64,000 nt of DNA from Pseudomonadota bacterium (GTDB lineage: Bacteria > Campylobacterota > Campylobacteria > Campylobacterales > Sulfurospirillaceae): the NCBI GenBank assembly GCA_017860615.1, contig JAGDMU010000013.1:20996-84995 (forward strand). The letters are read 5' to 3'. Positions 8,858 through 18,416 of the stretch are shown in pieces (the stretch's first letter is position 1; each line of letters begins with the position of its first letter). The position numbers were made by a program, and so were the translations under genes. The notes below the pieces were generated by a model. It worked only from the letters and a program-made list of their open reading frames with translations. It was not told the DNA's origin and ran no database searches.

Positions 8858-9951
8858 TTGGCAATACTAACTGCTTTTTGGCTATCTTTGGTGTCAACCC
8901 AAATGTTAGGAACTGCTCCACCAGGTGTTAGGAAAATCTTAGCATCTTTGTTTTCTTTAAGTGCTTCGTTAAACTTGCCTTGAACCTCGATCTGGCGAAG
9001 TGTCAAAAGTGGTGAAGAGATACTATCGCTGATTTTTTTATTGGCATAGGCATCAGCATCTGCTTCAATTTTAATCGCATTCGCTTGACCCTGTGCATTA
9101 ATCTCTCTAGCTTTAGCTTGACCTTCTGCTTCAGCCGCACGTTTTAAAGCTTGTTGGTTTGCTATTTCAACTTCATAACGTGTTCGCTCGACTTCTTGTT
9201 TCGCTACTTGAACACGCTCAATTTGCTCTTTAATTTTAACAGGTAACACAATTTCACGAAGTTGCATGGTTAAGAGTTCAACAGGTTGACCTGGTTGTGC
9301 ATCAATGGCTTTACGAATGCCTTCTTCAATGTTAACCGCAATTTCATTACGTTTTTGAGGAAGTTCTTCTGCGTTAAATTTACCAATAACGGCACGTGTG
9401 ACATCACGAACGACGGGGTTGATGATTTTATCTTCCCATGACATACCCCATGTTGCTATGGTTTGTGGTGCTGTGGTTGGTTCAAGTTTGTACTGAACGG
9501 TGAGTTCAATCGAAACAGGAAGACCTCTTGCATCAAGGACGGAGATAGCAGCATTGCGTTTAATGCCTGAGCCTCTTTGCATCACTTCACCCAAATCTTC
9601 GGTGGAAGAGTAGTTCATAATGCGTACTTTCGTATCGACAATGAAAACTTGTTGAATAAAAGGAATAAAAAGGTGAAAACCTGGTTCCATCGGTGTGGAT
9701 TCAAATTTACCTGTGGTCGCTTTGATACCCATCTCACCAGAGTTAATAATCACAAAAGGCTTTGCCACAACAGCAATCACGACGATTGCAATGAGCACAT
9801 AAATGATTCCTGCTTTTTTACCAAGGTTTTTCATAAATTCAGGAGGTTCCATATTGAAAGGGGTGCGATTGTCATTGTCGCCTCCACCATTATTGTTTCC
9901 ATTTCCTCCACCATTTTTCTTTTTAAAATAATCGTTTAAATCTGCTGGCAT
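8854..9951 (-). CDS. SPFH/prohibitin-domain membrane protein (HflK-like)
   Basis: A 365-residue membrane protein. The N-terminal cytoplasmic part is rich in Gly and Asn (residues 8-30), one transmembrane helix ([20 protein letters not shown]) lies at about 50-70, and an SPFH/band-7 domain follows to about 260. Then comes a coiled-coil, Ala/Glu-rich flotillin-like stretch ([31 protein letters not shown]). Such proteins scaffold membrane microdomains or regulate FtsH; which applies here is unknown. I chose the ATG at 9951 (RBS AAGGAA, 6 bases) over the extended frame to 9993, which has no RBS and reads through the repeat element upstream. Confidence 0.88.
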   Translation of the reverse strand: MPADLNDYFKKKNGGGNGNNNGGGDNDNRTPFNMEPPEFMKNLGKKAGIIYVLIAIVVIAVVAKPFVIINSGEMGIKATTGKFESTPMEPGFHLFIPFIQQVFIVDTKVRIMNYSSTEDLGEVMQRGSGIKRNAAISVLDARGLPVSIELTVQYKLEPTTAPQTIATWGMSWEDKIINPVVRDVTRAVIGKFNAEELPQKRNEIAVNIEEGIRKAIDAQPGQPVELLTMQLREIVLPVKIKEQIERVQVAKQEVERTRYEVEIANQQALKRAAEAEGQAKAREINAQGQANAIKIEADADAYANKKISDSISSPLLTLRQIEVQGKFNEALKENKDAKIFLTPGGAVPNIWVDTKDSQKAVSIAK

Positions 9952-9979
9952 AATATTCCTTTGGTTCAATTTTAAAATA

Positions 9980-10053
9980 CGGTTTTCAAGCAAAGCTCAA
10001 AAACTCACACTTGCGCCACTAGGCTCTAAAGCTTGCCTCTTTCGAGGTAGAAA
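9980..10053 (-). repeat. Structured intergenic element, copy B
   Basis: On the minus strand this 74-base piece begins one base after the ilvE stop codon and ends 28 bases before the SPFH start. It aligns with 28785-28856: 26 of the first 30 positions match, and both copies end CTTTGC...AAAACCG. Hairpin 1 is CCTC-GAAA-GAGG. Hairpin 2 is a 9-pair stem around a TTT loop (TTTTTGAGC with GCTTGAAAA, two G-T pairs). Hairpin 2 differs in sequence from copy A but keeps pairing. It may be a structured RNA leader or a small palindromic repeat. Confidence 0.65.
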
Positions 10054-10054
10054 T

Positions 10055-10969
10055 TTAGATATAGGTTAAGAGATGTTTATATTTTGGGTTGCGTCCATAA
10101 ACAACATCAAAGTATGCGTCTTGAAGTTGTTTGGTTATAGGTCCTCGTTTACCATCGCCGATGATGTAATTGTCAATATCTTTGATAGGTGTTACTTCTG
10201 CTGCTGTACCTGTAAAGAAAGACTCATCTGCAATATAAGCCTCATCACGTGTGATACGTCTGCGCTCGATAGGAATACCCGCTTCACGTGCAAGATCTAA
10301 AACGGTTGCTTGCGTGATACTCTCAAGTGATGTGTCATTTGGAGGGGTAATTAAAACGCCATTTCTCACGATAAAGAAACACTCGCCACTGCCTTCTGCA
10401 ATAAAACCATCATCATCGAGAAGTAACGCTTCTTCATAGCCTGCTTCAAGTGCTTCGTATTTTGCCATTTGTGAGTTAAGGTAGTTTGCAGCAGCTTTGG
10501 CTTTACCCATAGTGGAACATACAGGGTTTCTCGTAAATGAAGAGATTTTAACGCGAATGCCGTTTTCTAAACCTTCATCACCGAGGTAACTACCCCACTG
10601 CCATGCCGCAATCGCTGTATTGACGGGTGCTTTAACGTGGTTCAGTCCCATAATGCCGTATCCTAGATAGATAAGAGGTCTAATGTAAACGTTTGATGTA
10701 AAGTTATTTGATTTGAGTACTTCAATGTGCGCAGCTTCAAGTTCTTCAAGTGAATAGGTTGGTTTAATCCGTGTAATTTTGGCAGAATTGAGTAAGCGTT
10801 TGGTGTGCTCTCTCAGTTTGAAAATTGCCAAACCATTCTCAGTCATATAGGCACGAGTTCCTTCAAAAACACCATTGCCATAGTGAAGTGTATGGGTCAA
10901 AATATGTATTTTTGCATCATCCCATGCAACGAGTTTGCCGTCCATCCAAATGTATTTTGCTTTATCCAT
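10055..10969 (-). CDS. ilvE: Branched-chain amino acid aminotransferase
   Basis: Final, reversible transamination making leucine, isoleucine and valine; PLP-dependent, fold-type IV, 304 aa. Family marks are HYGNGVFEGTRAY near residue 30, the region of the PLP lysine (GKAKAAANYLNSQ, about 156-168), EALLLDDDGFIAEGSGECFFIV (about 180-202) and FFTGTAAEVTPI. It is the first gene of the minus-strand operon reaching 7095. ATG preceded by AAGAAGG. Confidence 0.96.
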   Translation of the reverse strand: MDKAKYIWMDGKLVAWDDAKIHILTHTLHYGNGVFEGTRAYMTENGLAIFKLREHTKRLLNSAKITRIKPTYSLEELEAAHIEVLKSNNFTSNVYIRPLIYLGYGIMGLNHVKAPVNTAIAAWQWGSYLGDEGLENGIRVKISSFTRNPVCSTMGKAKAAANYLNSQMAKYEALEAGYEEALLLDDDGFIAEGSGECFFIVRNGVLITPPNDTSLESITQATVLDLAREAGIPIERRRITRDEAYIADESFFTGTAAEVTPIKDIDNYIIGDGKRGPITKQLQDAYFDVVYGRNPKYKHLLTYI

Positions 10970-11057
10970 TGTTCTACCTTCTTAAAAGTCGTTTTCTAAA
11001 GAGATACTATGTTAGCCAAAAATTAATTAAAGATAGTTTTAGTATGAAAAGTTGCGT

Positions 11058-11063
11058 TATAAT
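11058..11063 (+). promoter_or_regulatory. -10 box of the aldehyde dehydrogenase promoter
   Basis: TATAAT inside GCGTTATAATTGAG, 26 bases before the chosen ATG at 11090, predicting a leader of only about 20 bases. It lies in the divergent gap with ilvE. Confidence 0.55.
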
Positions 11064-11089
11064 TGAGTGACAAAAAACAAGGTGAACGC

Positions 11090-12508
11090 ATGAAAGCAAA
11101 GCTATATTACGGTTCTATAGTTAAAGATAAAGAAGAGCAAAAAGAGGTACGCTCACCTTATGATGGGCGCATGGTTTCAACGTTTAGTGTCAGTAATGAA
11201 CAGGATGCACACGAGATACTCAAGATAGCGCGGCAAGCAGCGTTACAGGCAAAACTGATTCCTATGCACCAGCGTGTCAATTGGCTTTTGGATGTAGCAC
11301 AAAAATTAGAAAATGAACGTGAAAAAATGGCACATATTATTACTGATGAAGTGGGTAAACCGATCGCTTTTTCACGCGTTGAGGTTGATCGTTGCATTGA
11401 AACCATCAAACTCTCTGCTAATGCTATGTTCCATATAAACGGTGAAACATTTGATACCACGGCAATGCCCAGTGGTAAAAAGAGTTTGGCGTTTTACAAA
11501 CGTGAGCCCGTGGGAGTTGTGCTTGCGATTACCCCGTTTAATTTTCCACTCAATCTTGTTGCTCATAAAATTGCTCCCGCTTTAGTTGCAGGTAATGCTG
11601 TCATCTTAAAGCCCACGTCACAAGCGCCACGTACGGCGTATGAACTCGTCAAACTCTTCATTGAAAGTCCGTATGCACCTAAAGATGCGCTCAGTCTCAT
11701 TTACAGTGGCGAAGGAGTCAATGAAACACTGATCACCAGTGATATTCCCCGTGTGATTAGTTTTACAGGCAGTGTAGGTGTTGGTCGCGAGATTATGCAA
11801 AAAGCAGGCATTAAAAAAGTCGCGTTGGAGCTGGGTGGCAATGCTGCAACGTACATTGATGCCTCTGCAAATTTAACCCTTGCATCCAAACGATGTGCTG
11901 TGGGAGCATTTATCAATTCAGGGCAAGTGTGTATCTCTTTACAGCGCATTTATGTGCATGAGGCTATATATGACTCTTTTGCCAAAATGCTTGTTGAAGA
12001 GACAAACATATTACATGTTGGCTCACCCTATGATGACCAAACGTTTATTGGACCAATGATCAATGACGTAGCGGTAGAGAAGGCTAAGCGGTGGGTTCAA
12101 AATGCTATCAATGAAGGTGCAAAGCCTTTGTGTGGTGCTAAATCAAAAGATTTGATGTTTGAGCCAACCATTATGGCAGATGTCACTGAGCAGATGCAAA
12201 TTGTGTGCGAAGAGGTCTTTGCACCGATTGTTTCACTGATAAAAGTCAATAGCTACGAAGAGGCAAGAGGGAAGATGAATGCTTCAGCGTATGGGCTTCA
12301 ATACTCCATTTTTTGCAATGACCTTGCCATGGCACAAAGAGCCATTGACGAGCTTGAAGCGGGTGGTATTGTCATCAACGATATCCCTACATTACGGTTT
12401 GACTTGCAGCCTTATGGTGGCATCAAACAAAGTGGCATTGGCAAAGAAGGTCCCTATTTTGCTCTTATGGATGACTATACACAGATAAAATCTGTGGTAA
12501 TATGCTAA
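11090..12508 (+). CDS. NAD(P)-dependent aldehyde dehydrogenase
   Basis: A 472-residue ALDH-superfamily enzyme. It shows the cofactor-domain motif ITPFNFPLN (about 140), GNAVILKPTS, FTGSVGVGREI, the catalytic Glu in ALELGGN (about 246), the nucleophile Cys in SGQVCIS (about 280) and EEVFAPIV. It resembles lactaldehyde, glycolaldehyde or succinate-semialdehyde dehydrogenases; the substrate cannot be fixed. I use the ATG at 11090 (RBS AAGGTGA) instead of an in-frame TTG at 11063 that falls in the -10 box. It is 22 bases upstream of bcp. Confidence 0.92.
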   Translation: MKAKLYYGSIVKDKEEQKEVRSPYDGRMVSTFSVSNEQDAHEILKIARQAALQAKLIPMHQRVNWLLDVAQKLENEREKMAHIITDEVGKPIAFSRVEVDRCIETIKLSANAMFHINGETFDTTAMPSGKKSLAFYKREPVGVVLAITPFNFPLNLVAHKIAPALVAGNAVILKPTSQAPRTAYELVKLFIESPYAPKDALSLIYSGEGVNETLITSDIPRVISFTGSVGVGREIMQKAGIKKVALELGGNAATYIDASANLTLASKRCAVGAFINSGQVCISLQRIYVHEAIYDSFAKMLVEETNILHVGSPYDDQTFIGPMINDVAVEKAKRWVQNAINEGAKPLCGAKSKDLMFEPTIMADVTEQMQIVCEEVFAPIVSLIKVNSYEEARGKMNASAYGLQYSIFCNDLAMAQRAIDELEAGGIVINDIPTLRFDLQPYGGIKQSGIGKEGPYFALMDDYTQIKSVVIC

Positions 12509-12533
12509 AAAATATAAAAATAAGGAAATAATG

Positions 12534-12998
12534 ATGTTAAAAATAGGCGATCAAGCTCCAGCGCTTAGTCTTCCAAATCAAGATAATGTAGAAATTTCAC
12601 TGAGAGATCTTGAGGGAAAATGGATTGTGCTTTACTTTTACCCAAAAGATAGTACCCCTGGTTGTACCACTGAAGCATGTGATTTTACAGCAGCGCTTCC
12701 AAGTTTTGAGGGCTTAAATGCTGTTGTTTTAGGTGTTAGCCCTGACAGTACAACATCGCATCAAAAATTTATCGCAAAGCAAAAGCTTGAGATTACGCTG
12801 CTTTCAGATGTGAGTACGGAAGTGGCACAAAGCTATGGTGTTTGGCAACTCAAAAAGTTCTGTGGCAAAGAGTATATGGGTATTGTTCGCTCAACATTCT
12901 TGATTGATCCAAGCGGAAAAATTGCTAAACTTTGGTCAAACGTAAAAGTCAAAGACCATGCAAGTGAAGTTAAAAAGGCATTAGAAGCACTTCAATAG
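12534..12998 (+). CDS. bcp: Thioredoxin-dependent peroxiredoxin Bcp/PrxQ
   Basis: Reduces hydrogen and organic peroxides with electrons from thioredoxin; 154 aa. The peroxidatic motif PKDSTPGCTTEACDF holds the nucleophilic Cys44 and a second Cys49 five residues on, the E. coli Bcp arrangement. Two ATGs stand in tandem (12531, 12534). AGGA spacing of 7 bases favours the second. The stop codon is built into a terminator hairpin. Confidence 0.93.
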   Translation: MLKIGDQAPALSLPNQDNVEISLRDLEGKWIVLYFYPKDSTPGCTTEACDFTAALPSFEGLNAVVLGVSPDSTTSHQKFIAKQKLEITLLSDVSTEVAQSYGVWQLKKFCGKEYMGIVRSTFLIDPSGKIAKLWSNVKVKDHASEVKKALEALQ

Positions 12999-13008
12999 AA
13001 GTGCTTCT
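12983..13008. terminator. Hairpin between bcp and the DUF748 gene
   Basis: Perfect 11-base arms (AGAAGCACTTC / GAAGTGCTTCT) with an AATA loop, followed by TTGGGTTT. It spans the last codons and the TAG of bcp and ends 7 bases before the stop of the convergent gene, so it can serve both strands. Confidence 0.75.
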
Positions 13009-13014
13009 TTGGGT

Positions 13015-15906
13015 TTAATTGCTCACCGAAATAGCGCAACCTACCCACTGTTCACGAATGGCATCACTGGCTTGAGGTTCATTTTTGATCACTCTTTGCG
13101 GTGCCATTTTGTGTTTTGTTATGAGGTTTTGAATGATGGTATCTGCGCGTTTTAGGGCTAAAGCTTGAAGTGCTTCGGGTGCGATGGTGACACTTTCAGC
13201 AATTTTAGCGATTAAATTATCGTTGATGGCTCCAGTATCCAGTTTTTCTTCTTTATACGTTTTGATAAGCTTGCTATACACATCATCAGAGTACTTTTGG
13301 ATAAAGAGTTTTTTGATGGCTTTTCCATAACTATCATCCTCTTTGCCTTTTTTAGGAATCATCGCTTCAATCTGTGCTGTCACATTTTGCTCTTGTAGCG
13401 CTTTGGTATCAAGGGCTTCATTGAAGCTTGGTGTGATGAGTAATTTAAGCTCATTTCGTTTTTCCAAAATCTGCTTATACTGTTCCATTTTTTCTTCTTC
13501 TGAGTCGATGAGGGCATATTCACCTGCTGCAAAATCAACACTTTTAAGATTTTCAGTCTCGATGCCCAACATTGAGCCTAAGAGTTTAAAGGGAGAGGTA
13601 ACAATACTTCCAATTAAATTTCCAATAGCACGCCACACGATGCTTCCATAGCGAAATTCAGGGTCATTAAGATCGCCACTCACAGGTAGATCAATATCAA
13701 TTTGACCTTTTGAGTCTTTCAAAATGGCAATAGCAAGACCCAGAGGTAGATTGGTGGCTTCTTCACTCTCGATCTTATCTCCAAGGGTTAAGGAGTCAAG
13801 GTTGATTTTATTATCACCTTCCATCAACCCTTTTGTAATCTTGTAATTAAGATCCATTGAGAGTTTTCCCTCTTTGATAGCGTATCCTACAAATTTGCCA
13901 GAGTAGGGTGTTAGTTTAGACATATTGATGTTTTTAAATAAGATTTTCACGTTAGCACGGTTTTTAAAATCAAATGGCAATACCGAGCCATCTATTTTAG
14001 CATAGCCGTATTTATCGACTTTTCCTTCAAGCTTAAGGATAGAGGGTTTGGTGCTTTTGGTATTGAGTGTTGAGATAGAGCCATTCAGGCGATCTGCAAA
14101 CGTAGCAAAAGGAAGGAGTAATGAAGCATCTTGAAAATGCGTAGTACCTCGTTTAAGGGCGATATTGCCAATATAAAGAGACATTTCATCCTGTGTGCTT
14201 GGTGCTTTTTTTGTTTTGGAAGGCGTTTTGGGTGGCGGTGTTGATGATGTTTTTAAAAGATTTGAAAAATTGGTTGTTCCATCTTTTTTGATATCAAGAT
14301 TGATATAAGGTTTATCCAGCATGATATTTTGGATACTCAGTGTTGCAGGTGTTAGTGTGTAGGAAAGATTAGCAACATTAAGCGTCTCCCATGCGACAAG
14401 GGATTTTTTGGATTTATCTGCGAGCGAAAATTTTGAAATGGTTGCATCACCTTCAATTTTGAACGTTATTGGTTGAGCAAAAGAAGCTTTGAGTTTGGAA
14501 TTGAGTGACAATGAACCATCTTGAATGAGCGTAGTTGTAAAAAGTGTAATGTAAGGTTGTGCTTTTTCTAACGAGAGTTTGCTGGCATTAATGACCATTT
14601 CAAGCGAAGTCGTTGCAGGAATAAACAGACCTTTTAAGTTTAAAGAAGCAGTGGTGTCTATCGTGCTATTAAAATCATAGCTAATGGGATTGTTCATGTC
14701 TTGCGTGATATTTTGAGCGGTTAACTTAAGTGGTGCAAAACGTGTGGGGGTACTTTTCACATTGTGATCTCGTACATCAATCGTTGCTGCATTTACCTCT
14801 AATGTTTTCAGCGCAAATTTCCATTCATTGGTAGTTCCTTGCGCAGATTCTTGTTTGGAGAGCGTTTGTGATTTTGGCTGTGTTGATACGCTTTTAGGGG
14901 TAAAAAGGCGTACCAAATTCAGTGCATAATCTTTTTCCAATGCCACATCCACAAAAGGTTTGTCAATAATAGCTTTTTCGATGCTGATATTTGAGGTTTG
15001 TAAATCAAAATCAAGGGATTCAACTTTGAGAGAAGGAACGTCAATAATGGTTTTTTTCTCTGCATCAACAAAGCGAATGTTTTCCAACGAAGCGGTTGCT
15101 TTTTCTAAAGAGACCAGTGGTTTTTCTTTGCTCAGATCAATTAAGAAAGGAAGCCTGAGTGAAAGATTGCCTTCTGTTAGGTTCGCTGGAATATTCGATA
15201 AAGTGTATCTCCAAAAGTTTGAAAGTGGAAGATGGGTGATGTTAAGCTCGCCATAAAATTTGAGTGGTTCAAAGGAGGCACTGCTAGCAAGCGTTATTTT
15301 TTCTTCGTTTTGAAGTGCTATTTTAAGGGCATGAATGCTGAGGTCATCTTTATGAAAACTAAGATTGTTCACCGCATAATTCATAGGCCCAATTTCAAGT
15401 TTAAAGGGTTCACTTGGTCGCTCATCGGTAAAGTTGGTTTTGGCATTTTGGATCTCTACATGCTCAATCAAAAAAGGCATTACAAGGCTATCATCAGCAG
15501 TAGCGTTACTTTCAGATACACTACTTTTAGGGAAAAGGCTTAAGAGAGTAAGGCTTCCTTTAGGATCAATTTTAAGATCAACAAAGGGCTTTTCGATGAG
15601 TAACGATTTGACAAAAAACTCTTTTTTAAACAGAAAAGAGGGCTCGTAGTTGACATAAAGGTGCTCTAACGTTGCCGCATTGTTTCCATCGGTATCATGG
15701 AGTGCAAAATTGTTGACATGTAATTCAAACGTAAAAGGGTTGAAAAGTACTTTTTCAATTGAAATTGAAAGATTAAGTTTCTCTTTTAGCAGTGTAGGCA
15801 GTTGCGTACGTGTCCACCATGGAAGAATTACAAAACCGCTTAAAGTATAGAGTAAGGGAAGAAAAATCACCCAAAACAACATATTTTTAAGACACTTTTT
15901 TAGCAT
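13015..15906 (-). CDS. AsmA-like DUF748 domain protein
   Basis: A large (963 aa) envelope protein. One N-terminal membrane anchor (about residues 8-30, MLFWVIFLPLLYTLSGFVIL) is followed by a long, beta-rich region with repeated units such as IEKPFVDLKID, IDKPFVDVALE and LDKPYINLDIK. This is the layout of DUF748/AsmA-type (TamB/YhdP-related) proteins implicated in phospholipid transport or outer-membrane maintenance. The C-terminal 250 residues are charged and helical. The start is the ATG at 15906 (RBS AAGGAG, 6 bases) rather than the adjacent GTG. The function in this organism is inferred from family only. Confidence 0.83.
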   Translation of the reverse strand: MLKKCLKNMLFWVIFLPLLYTLSGFVILPWWTRTQLPTLLKEKLNLSISIEKVLFNPFTFELHVNNFALHDTDGNNAATLEHLYVNYEPSFLFKKEFFVKSLLIEKPFVDLKIDPKGSLTLLSLFPKSSVSESNATADDSLVMPFLIEHVEIQNAKTNFTDERPSEPFKLEIGPMNYAVNNLSFHKDDLSIHALKIALQNEEKITLASSASFEPLKFYGELNITHLPLSNFWRYTLSNIPANLTEGNLSLRLPFLIDLSKEKPLVSLEKATASLENIRFVDAEKKTIIDVPSLKVESLDFDLQTSNISIEKAIIDKPFVDVALEKDYALNLVRLFTPKSVSTQPKSQTLSKQESAQGTTNEWKFALKTLEVNAATIDVRDHNVKSTPTRFAPLKLTAQNITQDMNNPISYDFNSTIDTTASLNLKGLFIPATTSLEMVINASKLSLEKAQPYITLFTTTLIQDGSLSLNSKLKASFAQPITFKIEGDATISKFSLADKSKKSLVAWETLNVANLSYTLTPATLSIQNIMLDKPYINLDIKKDGTTNFSNLLKTSSTPPPKTPSKTKKAPSTQDEMSLYIGNIALKRGTTHFQDASLLLPFATFADRLNGSISTLNTKSTKPSILKLEGKVDKYGYAKIDGSVLPFDFKNRANVKILFKNINMSKLTPYSGKFVGYAIKEGKLSMDLNYKITKGLMEGDNKINLDSLTLGDKIESEEATNLPLGLAIAILKDSKGQIDIDLPVSGDLNDPEFRYGSIVWRAIGNLIGSIVTSPFKLLGSMLGIETENLKSVDFAAGEYALIDSEEEKMEQYKQILEKRNELKLLITPSFNEALDTKALQEQNVTAQIEAMIPKKGKEDDSYGKAIKKLFIQKYSDDVYSKLIKTYKEEKLDTGAINDNLIAKIAESVTIAPEALQALALKRADTIIQNLITKHKMAPQRVIKNEPQASDAIREQWVGCAISVSN

Positions 15907-15933
15907 CACACACTCCTTCTATAGGGCTAATTT

Positions 15934-15939
15934 ATTATA
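15934..15939 (-). promoter_or_regulatory. -10 box of the DUF748 gene promoter
   Basis: On the minus strand TTGTATAAT (extended -10 with TG) lies about 28 bases before the start codon, in the 144-base divergent gap with queH. Confidence 0.55.
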
Positions 15940-16013
15940 CAACAAAATGCAAAAGTTCTATTTAAAAACACTATTAGTTTTATAAGGGTAGTTTGGTTAT
16001 ATGTTACCTATGT

Positions 16014-16019
16014 TATACT
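16014..16019 (+). promoter_or_regulatory. -10 box of the queH promoter
   Basis: TATACT in CTATGTTATACTTTTG, 32 bases before the queH ATG. A second, similar box (TTATACTTTT) lies a few bases downstream and cannot be excluded. Confidence 0.45.
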
Positions 16020-16050
16020 TTTGAGAAATTTATACTTTTAAAGAAATCCC

Positions 16051-17139
16051 ATGCTCGTTCATATTTGTTGCTCCGTTGACAGTCACTTTTTTTTGCAAAA
16101 ACTACAACACATGTACCCTCATGAAAAGCTTGTAGGCTTTTTTTACGACCCCAACATTCACCCTTTTAGTGAGCATGAACTTAGGCTCCTTGATGTCAAA
16201 CGAAGTTGCGCAAAACTAGGCATTCCTTTACATGTAGGTGATTATAATTATGAAGGTTGGCTTGAAGCGGTTCGAGGCTTAGAAGGAGAACCCGAAAAAG
16301 GCAAACGCTGTTCTGTCTGTTTTGATAACAGGTTAGAAGCCAGTGCTCAAAAAGCACGGGAGTTGGGTGAAAATGTGATAACAACGACGTTGCTAACAAG
16401 TCCCAAAAAATCACTCGAACAGTTAGAAAAAGCTCTGCGCTCTATTGCCGATCAGTACCATTTGGATATTGTCGCACCCGATTTTAGAAAAAATGGCGGT
16501 ACACAAGAGCAGTTTGCACTTGCGAAAGAGGCAATGCTCTATCACCAAGATTACTGCGGGTGTATTTTTGCGCTTAGCGTACAAAGAGAGCAACAAAACA
16601 GGTGGGCAGATGAGCTGAGCACGCCATTAAAACCTCAAATAATGCCTTCTTCCATTGAAGAGCGAATAGAACTCTACACCAAGGTGATGGCATGTGAAGC
16701 CAAAGAGACTCCTTTTAAGTTGGTGCGTGAAAAGTTTTTAAACTACAGGCTACTTCGTGCATGGGTTAAAAATAGTCAAAAAGAGATCATTCCGAGTTAT
16801 ATTTTATTCTATTCTGTATGTAAAAAAGAGTTTGTGAAAGCAAAAGTGGAGACTATAACCCAAGGAATAGGATTTTTGAACAAAGAAGAGGCACGTTTTA
16901 TTTCCCTTGAAACGTTTAATGCTCTATCCAATACGCATTATGCTACTGTAAAAGAGCTTTTACAAAACCCTCCAACCATTGAGGTAGAAATGGCTGTTCG
17001 AAACAACATTATGAAGTCTCCATTCGCCTCATTAACACCTCTTATTGTACTGGATGAGGTAAAATTGGAGTCGTATGAACTCTTCATTCAAAGTAAAACA
17101 TACCATGACATTAGAGAAAATTTAGTATTAATTAGCTAA
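16051..17139 (+). CDS. queH: Epoxyqueuosine reductase QueH with C-terminal extension
   Basis: Last step of queuosine tRNA modification, the non-cobalamin alternative to QueG. The N-terminal QueH (DUF208) domain covers residues 1 to about 180. It has the adjacent Cys6-Cys7 (HICCSVDS), a CSVC motif near 90 and DYCGC near 170, cysteines that bind Fe-S and metal in QueH. A further 180 residues of unassigned helical sequence follow, longer than stand-alone QueH. The RBS is weak. It lies upstream of fabZ with a 31-base gap. Confidence 0.87.
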   Translation: MLVHICCSVDSHFFLQKLQHMYPHEKLVGFFYDPNIHPFSEHELRLLDVKRSCAKLGIPLHVGDYNYEGWLEAVRGLEGEPEKGKRCSVCFDNRLEASAQKARELGENVITTTLLTSPKKSLEQLEKALRSIADQYHLDIVAPDFRKNGGTQEQFALAKEAMLYHQDYCGCIFALSVQREQQNRWADELSTPLKPQIMPSSIEERIELYTKVMACEAKETPFKLVREKFLNYRLLRAWVKNSQKEIIPSYILFYSVCKKEFVKAKVETITQGIGFLNKEEARFISLETFNALSNTHYATVKELLQNPPTIEVEMAVRNNIMKSPFASLTPLIVLDEVKLESYELFIQSKTYHDIRENLVLIS

Positions 17140-17170
17140 AATATTAGAATTTTGTTAGAAGGTTTCAAAG

Positions 17171-17620
17171 ATGTTAATTGATGTTGTAGAGATTCAAAAA
17201 ATACTTCCCCATCGCTTTCCTTTTCTACTTGTTGATAGAATAACAGGGCTTGTTCCAGGTGAGTCTATCGAAGGGTTTAAAAATATTACGATTGGTGAGC
17301 AGATTTTTCAAGGACACTTTCCAGATCATCCAATTTACCCTGGCGTTATGATTATTGAGGGTATGGCCCAAGCAGGTGGCGTACTTGCGTTTAAAAGCAT
17401 GGATGAAGAGAAGCAAGAAGATACGAAAGAAAAAGTAGTCTATTTTATGAGTATCGACAATGCTAAATTTAGAAGTCCTGTAAAACCAGGAGATCAGTTG
17501 GTTTATAAACTGAGTGTGCTAAAACACAGAGGTAATATCTGGGTTTTAGATGCAAAAGCTTTTGTTGATGACAAATTGGTCGCAGAAGCCGAACTTAAAG
17601 CTATGATCGTGGACAAATAA
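17171..17620 (+). CDS. fabZ: 3-hydroxyacyl-ACP dehydratase
   Basis: Dehydration step of fatty-acid elongation, hot-dog fold, 149 aa. [17 protein letters not shown] marks the N-terminus. The catalytic His lies in [12 protein letters not shown] and the Glu in [10 protein letters not shown]. fabZ directly before lpxA is the widespread arrangement linking acyl-chain and lipid A synthesis. RBS AGAAGG. Confidence 0.97.
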   Translation: MLIDVVEIQKILPHRFPFLLVDRITGLVPGESIEGFKNITIGEQIFQGHFPDHPIYPGVMIIEGMAQAGGVLAFKSMDEEKQEDTKEKVVYFMSIDNAKFRSPVKPGDQLVYKLSVLKHRGNIWVLDAKAFVDDKLVAEAELKAMIVDK

Positions 17621-17621
17621 C

Positions 17622-18416
17622 ATGCCAAATATTCACCCAACCGCCATTGTTGAAGAGGGAGCGAGTTTAGCAGACGATGTAAAAATCGGCGCTTATGCGT
17701 TTGTATCTAAAGATACCACACTCAAAAGTGGTGTTGAGGTGATGCAAGGAGCACAAATTTATGGAGTAACCAAAGTAGGGGAAGATACAAAGATTTGTCC
17801 TTATGCGGTTATTGGTATGCCTCCACAAGATACAGGTTATAAGCCTGAAGATGATGTGCATGTTGAGATAGGTCACAATGTGATGATCCGTGAATTTGTA
17901 ACGATTAACGCAGGAACTAAAAAAGGTGGCGGTGTTACGAGAATTGGCAATAACTGTTTTATTATGATCTATTGCCATATTGCGCATGATTGTCAAGTGG
18001 GCAATAATGTCATTATGGCAAATAACGCGACCTTAGCAGGTCACGTTCACGTAGGCTCTTTTTCCGTGATTGGTGGTATGACACCAATTCATCAGTTTGT
18101 CCATATTGGAGAAGGCGTGATGATTGGTGGAGCGAGTGCTGTGAGCCAAGATATTCCTGATTTTTGTTTAGCAGAGGGAAATCGTGCCGTTGTTCGAGGA
18201 CTAAATAGTGTTGGATTAAAGCGTCGTTTTGAAAGAGCTGATATTACGGCTATCCAAAGTGCGTATAAGTTGCTTTTTAGAAGTGAAAATCCTATCAAAG
18301 AGACAGCCGCTAAATTGTTAGAGAGTGAAACAAACGAGAAAGTATTGCAAATGTGCAATTTTATTATGGAATCCACACGAGGCATTCCATATGAGAGGAA
18401 AAATAATGGTCAATAG
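17622..18416 (+). CDS. lpxA: UDP-N-acetylglucosamine acyltransferase
   Basis: First step of lipid A synthesis, in the cytoplasm. 264 aa built mostly of left-handed beta-helix hexapeptide repeats (for example IGAYAF, VQGAQI and IGEGVM type units), with the catalytic-His region GMTPIHQF near residue 150 and a helical C-terminal domain. It starts 2 bases after fabZ and overlaps the clpX start by 11 bases. Confidence 0.96.
   Translation: MPNIHPTAIVEEGASLADDVKIGAYAFVSKDTTLKSGVEVMQGAQIYGVTKVGEDTKICPYAVIGMPPQDTGYKPEDDVHVEIGHNVMIREFVTINAGTKKGGGVTRIGNNCFIMIYCHIAHDCQVGNNVIMANNATLAGHVHVGSFSVIGGMTPIHQFVHIGEGVMIGGASAVSQDIPDFCLAEGNRAVVRGLNSVGLKRRFERADITAIQSAYKLLFRSENPIKETAAKLLESETNEKVLQMCNFIMESTRGIPYERKNNGQ

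Noticed and set aside
9952..9993. N-terminal extension of the SPFH protein
   Set aside because: It has no RBS and would translate part of repeat copy B; the ATG at 9951 has a good RBS.
15232..15543. Open frames on the plus strand inside the DUF748 gene
   Set aside because: Antisense shadows; no RBS, no family resemblance.
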